Origin: Sphingomonas sp. PP-CC-1A-547
GTDB taxonomy: Bacteria; Pseudomonadota; Alphaproteobacteria; Sphingomonadales; Sphingomonadaceae
Length of the DNA: 64,000 nucleotides
Direction: 5' to 3'
NCBI RefSeq assembly: GCF_003610375.1
Contig: NZ_RAPZ01000011.1
Coordinates: forward strand, 62,001-126,000
In this document: positions 61,230 to 64,000 of the stretch, in pieces
Layout of the letters: every line of letters starts with the position of its first letter
Numbering within the stretch: the stretch's first letter is position 1
Translations under genes and position numbers: made by a program
Notes under the pieces: generated by a model
What the model was told of the DNA's origin: nothing
The model's database searches: none
The model's input: the letters and a program-made list of their open reading frames with translations, nothing else

Positions 61230-62159
61230 TCAGCGCCGGAGAAAGGCGTCGAGTGCAGCCTGGAACGCGGCAGGCTGATCGAGCATCACGAAATGCGCCG
61301 CATCGCCGATATCGACGAAGGTTACGTGTGGCGCCGTGGCGTAAGCCTTCCGATAGAGCGCGTCGGCCGCGGGCTTGGTCGGCCCCACCGCGTTCCACGG
61401 ATAGACTAGCGTGATCGGCACCGCGATGGACGCGATGTCGGGACGCAGGTCGGTGGTCAGGTCCTCGTACATCGCCTGCGCCGAGACGCGCGCATCCGCG
61501 TTCGCCGCCCAGTCGGCAACCGCCGCGCGCGACGCGGGCTTCAGCGCCATGCGCGCGGCAAGCGCCGCGTTCGCCGCGGGGTTCGCCGGCTTCCCGTACG
61601 CCGCGGCCATCCCGGCGCGCATCGCGCTGGCCTGCGGTTCGAGCGCCGCCACCGTCGCGCCGGGTGCGAAGATCTCGCCGATATACGGCAGCGAATCGAC
61701 GATCATCAGCTTGCCGACGTCCTCCGGATGCGCCTTCGCCAGCATCAGCGCGACCAGCCCGCCCATCGAATGCCCGACGATCGCCGGCTTGCCGAGCTTC
61801 GACTGGGCAATGAGCGTGTGCAGGTCGCCGACGATCCCGTCGAGAATGCCGGGCGACAGGTTCGCGCGCGGATCGTCGCCGCCAAAGCCGTTGACCTGCA
61901 CGACAAACACCCGGTGCGACTTTGCGAGAGCAGGGACGACGCCTGACCAGACGGCGCGCGGCGACGACAACCCTGGAACGAGGATCACGGGCGTCCCCTT
62001 GCCGATGGCCTGCACCGATATATGTTGCATCTGCGTCTCGGCCGCATCGACCTTCAGCGCGGCATTGGTCGCAGCCTGCGCGTGGCTCGCCGCGGGATTC
62101 AGGACGATCATCAGCGTTACGGCGGTAGCGGCAAGACGAGCTTTGAACTGCGAAATCAT
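61230..62159 (-). CDS. Exported alpha/beta hydrolase
   Basis: A 309-aa hydrolase with a signal peptide (ARLAATAVTLMIVLNPAASH region, cleavage after 'SHAQA'). The nucleophile Ser is in 'AIVGHSMGGLVALM', the acid Asp probably in 'DSLPYIGEIF' or the later 'TLVYPWNA' region, and the His in 'GDAAHFVMLDQP'. ATG 62159 (MISQFKARL) is used; the frame is open upstream over the XRE gene. It follows the XRE regulator gene by one base, so it is part of the same transcript. Confidence 0.82.
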   Translation of the reverse strand: MISQFKARLAATAVTLMIVLNPAASHAQAATNAALKVDAAETQMQHISVQAIGKGTPVILVPGLSSPRAVWSGVVPALAKSHRVFVVQVNGFGGDDPRANLSPGILDGIVGDLHTLIAQSKLGKPAIVGHSMGGLVALMLAKAHPEDVGKLMIVDSLPYIGEIFAPGATVAALEPQASAMRAGMAAAYGKPANPAANAALAARMALKPASRAAVADWAANADARVSAQAMYEDLTTDLRPDIASIAVPITLVYPWNAVGPTKPAADALYRKAYATAPHVTFVDIGDAAHFVMLDQPAAFQAALDAFLRR

Positions 62160-62160
62160 G

Positions 62161-62364
62161 TCACGACTCCTTCGACGGGCTAGTGAAAATGTCTTCGATG
62201 CTGAGGTCGAACAGTTCGGCGATCTTGAACGCGAGCGGCAGCGACGGATCATAGCGCCCCGTCTCGATCGCGTTGACGCTCTGCCGCGACACGTCGAGAC
62301 GGTCGGCGAGGTCGCCCTGGCTCCAGTCCCGCTCGGCGCGCAACACCTTGAGGCGGTTCTTCAT
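62161..62364 (-). CDS. XRE-family transcriptional regulator (small HTH_3 protein)
   Basis: A 67-aa helix-turn-helix protein: 'KVLRAERDWSQGDLADRLDV' and 'SRQSVNAIETGRYDPSLPLA', followed by 'FKIAELFDLSIEDIF'. This matches the short XRE regulators that lie beside small membrane protein genes. The start overlaps the stop of the membrane protein gene (ATGA). An inverted repeat over the promoter of the operon is a likely operator for it. Confidence 0.9.
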   Translation of the reverse strand: MKNRLKVLRAERDWSQGDLADRLDVSRQSVNAIETGRYDPSLPLAFKIAELFDLSIEDIFTSPSKES

Positions 62365-62765
62365 GCCGAGCGCCGCGTCACCACGATATTATACCCAAAG
62401 CCGACCCACATGCCCGCGAACCAGAGCACCGCAGCGTAATAGGAAACGATGTGCGGGACGAGGCCGAACCCTTCGAGAAACCCCCAGGCAGTGACGATGC
62501 TGAGCATGAAACCACTGGCAATCAACGACTGCCGGATCATCAGCATACGGAGATATTCGTCGGTTTCCTCGATCAGGTAGCGGCCAATCGCAACGAATAT
62601 GCCGATGATCGGCAGGGCGGGCAGGATCGCCGCCGCATAGGCCGGGGGACCCGTCAAAAGATGCCGGCTGAAGCTGAAGACGACCGCCATCAGGCTCGCC
62701 GCATACAGGAACATCAACACCATGACCCGTTGGCTGTATCGCCGAACCGCTGCACTGTTAGCCAT
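62361..62765 (-). CDS. Four-helix membrane protein, partner of the XRE regulator
   Basis: A 134-aa protein with about four membrane segments (around residues 16-34, 42-60, 78-98 and 104-124) and no known domain. ATG 62765 (MANSAAVRRYS) is preceded by AAGGG; a GTG at 62774 is less well placed. It heads the three-gene unit membrane protein, XRE regulator, exported hydrolase. Such pairs are common, but the membrane protein's role is unknown. Confidence 0.7.
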   Translation of the reverse strand: MANSAAVRRYSQRVMVLMFLYAASLMAVVFSFSRHLLTGPPAYAAAILPALPIIGIFVAIGRYLIEETDEYLRMLMIRQSLIASGFMLSIVTAWGFLEGFGLVPHIVSYYAAVLWFAGMWVGFGYNIVVTRRSA

Positions 62766-62797
62766 GGAAAGCACCCTTTCGAATCAGTAAAGGGAAC

Positions 62798-62823
62798 TTG
62801 TCACCTAGGCCTAAAGGTGTCAA
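62798..62823 (-). promoter_or_regulatory. Dyad operator in the promoter of the XRE operon
   Basis: TTGTCACCT (62798-62806) and AGGTGTCAA (62815-62823) form an inverted repeat (8 of 9 pairs). The right half read on the minus strand begins TTGACA, a perfect -35 hexamer for leftward transcription; no good -10 hexamer follows at 16-18 bases. Autoregulation by the XRE protein is likely. Confidence 0.55.
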
Positions 62824-62915
62824 CCGAACTTTACACTAAGAGAGGCTGGCTTGTCATGAGGCATCGTTGCCAGACGCGGGCGAACGCGTCCTGGTGTGAC
62901 TTTATCCTGACCTTT

Positions 62916-62933
62916 GGAAGCCGGCGGGCTTCC
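62916..62933. terminator. Short hairpin after the DUF6356 gene
   Basis: GGAAGCC-ggcg-GGCTTCC is a perfect 7-bp stem between two leftward genes, 9 bases past the DUF6356 stop. No T-run; tentative. Confidence 0.4.
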
Positions 62934-62942
62934 GAAAGATCG

Positions 62943-63197
62943 TCAAATAATGAATTCGACCGTCTTCATCTGCGTCTGATCGGCCGCGACCGCGCCGCGC
63001 TTCAGCACCATCTGGCGGTGCAGCTCGGCGACCGTCTCGCTCCCGCGCGTCTTGCACAGCGCCGGCACGAACGCATGGACCAGAGCGCCCAGACCGCCCT
63101 TGATCATCGTCATGCCAAAGCGCCCGGCGACGCCGAAATGCTCGACATAGCTCTCCCCGACGGTGGCGGGGTGGTCGAGGAACAGGCGGCGGAACAT
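62943..63197 (-). CDS. DUF6356 family small protein
   Basis: An 84-aa protein beginning MFRRLFLDHPATVGESYVEH with 'FGVAGRFGMTMIKGGLGALV' and 'HAFVPALCKTRGSETVAELH'. I recall this as DUF6356, known from sphingomonads and relatives. It has one moderately hydrophobic segment (GGLGALVHAFVPAL). The function is unknown. ATG 63197 lies 24 bp after the Mur ligase stop in the same direction, so it is probably co-transcribed with it. Confidence 0.75.
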   Translation of the reverse strand: MFRRLFLDHPATVGESYVEHFGVAGRFGMTMIKGGLGALVHAFVPALCKTRGSETVAELHRQMVLKRGAVAADQTQMKTVEFII

Positions 63198-63221
63198 GGG
63201 CGGTCTCCTGCTTGCTTTGTA

Positions 63222-64000
63222 TCAGGTGGCGAGCGCGTCGACCATCCCCGCCGCCAGCACGCTCAGCGTGTCGTCCCGCGCGCCCATCACCACGATCCGG
63301 TCGCCCGGCCGTGCCTCGGCGACCAACGCCGCGGCAGCCTCGGCGCGGTCGGCGATGTGCCGCGCATCGCGACCACCCTCGACGATCTGCCCGACGATGT
63401 CCGCGCTGGTGACCTCCCGCGCGACGGTGCCGCCGTAATAGGCGGGGTCGGGCAGGACGAGCACGTCGTCCTCCGCCATCCGTTCGACGAACGTAGCCAC
63501 CAGCTCGCGCCCCATCACCTTCAACGGTCCATAGCCATGCGGCTGGAAGAACAGGAGCAGCCGCCCCGGAAACGCATGGAGCGTGTCGAGCGTGGCGGCG
63601 ATCTTGTCTGGGTTGTGCCCGAAATCGTCGATCACCGCGATCCCGCCAGCCTCTCCCACGAGGTCGAAGCGACGACGCAGACCGGTGAACCCAGCAATCG
63701 CCTTCACCGCATCGGCCAACGACACGTCGGCCGCCATCGCCGCTCCGATCGCGGCCAGCGCATTCGACACGTTATGCCGCCCAGGCACGGCGAGCTTCAC
63801 CGGCGTCCGAACGCCACGCGAGACGATGTCGAAGCGGATAGCGAATGGCTCCGGCTTCAAATTCTCGGCACGAAGATCGGCCGACGCATCGATCGCAAAG
63901 GTGGTGATCTGACCGCGCGGTAGCCGCGAGGCGAGTGCCGCCGCATCGGGATCGTTCGCGTTCACCACCGCCGTCTCGGCCTTGGCGACGAAGTCCCCGA
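63222..64000 (-). CDS. Mur ligase family protein (MurC/Mpl-like), N-terminal part beyond window
   Basis: The C-terminal 259 residues or so of an ATP-dependent Mur ligase; the frame continues past the window edge. The central segment 'VKLAVPGRHNVSNALAAIGA' and 'GLRRRFDLVGEAGGIAVIDD' followed by 'FGHNPDKIAATLDTL' mark the ligase C-domain; the MurC/Mpl version normally reads D-D-(Y/F)-A-H-H-P. Here it is D-D-F-G-H-N-P, a mix with the MurE/MurF/FolC 'H-N-P'. 'LLFFQPHGYGPLKVMGRELV' and 'IVVMGARDDTLSVLA' follow. Peptidoglycan synthesis or recycling is likely, but the substrate is unsettled. Confidence 0.8.
   Translation of the reverse strand, partial: GDFVAKAETAVVNANDPDAAALASRLPRGQITTFAIDASADLRAENLKPEPFAIRFDIVSRGVRTPVKLAVPGRHNVSNALAAIGAAMAADVSLADAVKAIAGFTGLRRRFDLVGEAGGIAVIDDFGHNPDKIAATLDTLHAFPGRLLLFFQPHGYGPLKVMGRELVATFVERMAEDDVLVLPDPAYYGGTVAREVTSADIVGQIVEGGRDARHIADRAEAAAALVAEARPGDRIVVMGARDDTLSVLAAGMVDALAT

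Overview
The window is 64 kb of high-GC alphaproteobacterial chromosome that looks like Sphingomonas or a close sphingomonad. The reasons are a sphingomonad-type RecA with an alphaproteobacterial SOS box (GTTC-N7-GTTC), a complete PhyR-NepR-EcfG general stress response locus, the nagZ/scpAB/tatABC neighbourhood, an F1-ATPase zeta inhibitor (DUF1476), and intergenic REP-like palindromes of several families. Almost everything is housekeeping. I see no prophage, CRISPR array, insertion sequence, transposase, rRNA or tRNA gene.

Layout. 1-5.4 kb: a leftward pair (UDG-like protein and soluble lytic transglycosylase, cut by the window edge), then ETF-ubiquinone oxidoreductase and a TPR protein. 5.4-8.9 kb: ispE and recA, separated and flanked by REP-rich gaps. 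8.9-19.5 kb: methyltransferase, GST, dicarboxylate-type symporter, secreted M24 peptidase, alaS, TPP enzyme and SMP-30 protein. 19.6-23.8 kb: a six-gene chain with 1-4 nt overlaps (scoA, lipoprotein phosphatase, DUF5076, scoB, GST, alpha/beta hydrolase). 24-27 kb: leuC, a 34-codon gene, leuD and a quinone oxidoreductase. 27-32.4 kb: zeta inhibitor, bolA, grxD, an MBL hydrolase, DUF4230, nadA and nadC, with a 50-aa leftward gene between the two nad genes. 32.5-41.4 kb: RNase T2, tamA-tamB, nagZ. 41.8-42.7 kb: leftward ParD-like gene and map. 42.9-45.8 kb: scpA-scpB-tatA-tatB-tatC. 45.9-50.4 kb: entericidin and the general stress locus (phyP-type gene and nepR leftward; phyR, a 45-aa membrane protein and ecfG rightward). 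50.5-57 kb: glnE, peroxiredoxin, M23 peptidase, A-type Fe-S carrier, exonuclease III and outer-membrane-like proteins. 57.2-64 kb: GNAT protein, desaturase, leftward hydrolases, an XRE regulator operon and a Mur ligase fragment.

The most interesting points are small-scale. REP-type palindromes lie inside two protein-coding genes: one adds about 25 residues to IspE, and another supplies much of the lipoprotein signal peptide of the phosphatase in the sco operon. The PhyP-like protein keeps a HisKA_2 histidine box but lacks recognisable N- and G-boxes for ATP, as expected of a phosphatase rather than a kinase. The nepR/phyR gap holds a near-symmetric sigma-EcfG-type promoter. A very similar promoter sits just upstream of the unannotated 50-aa gene between nadA and nadC, which suggests a small protein of the stress regulon. 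Other tiny genes are tightly embedded in operons: 34 codons between leuC and leuD, and 45 aa between phyR and ecfG.

Product assignments rest on recognising motifs in the translated sequence, not on database searches. Promoter, operator and terminator calls are pattern matches read by eye.
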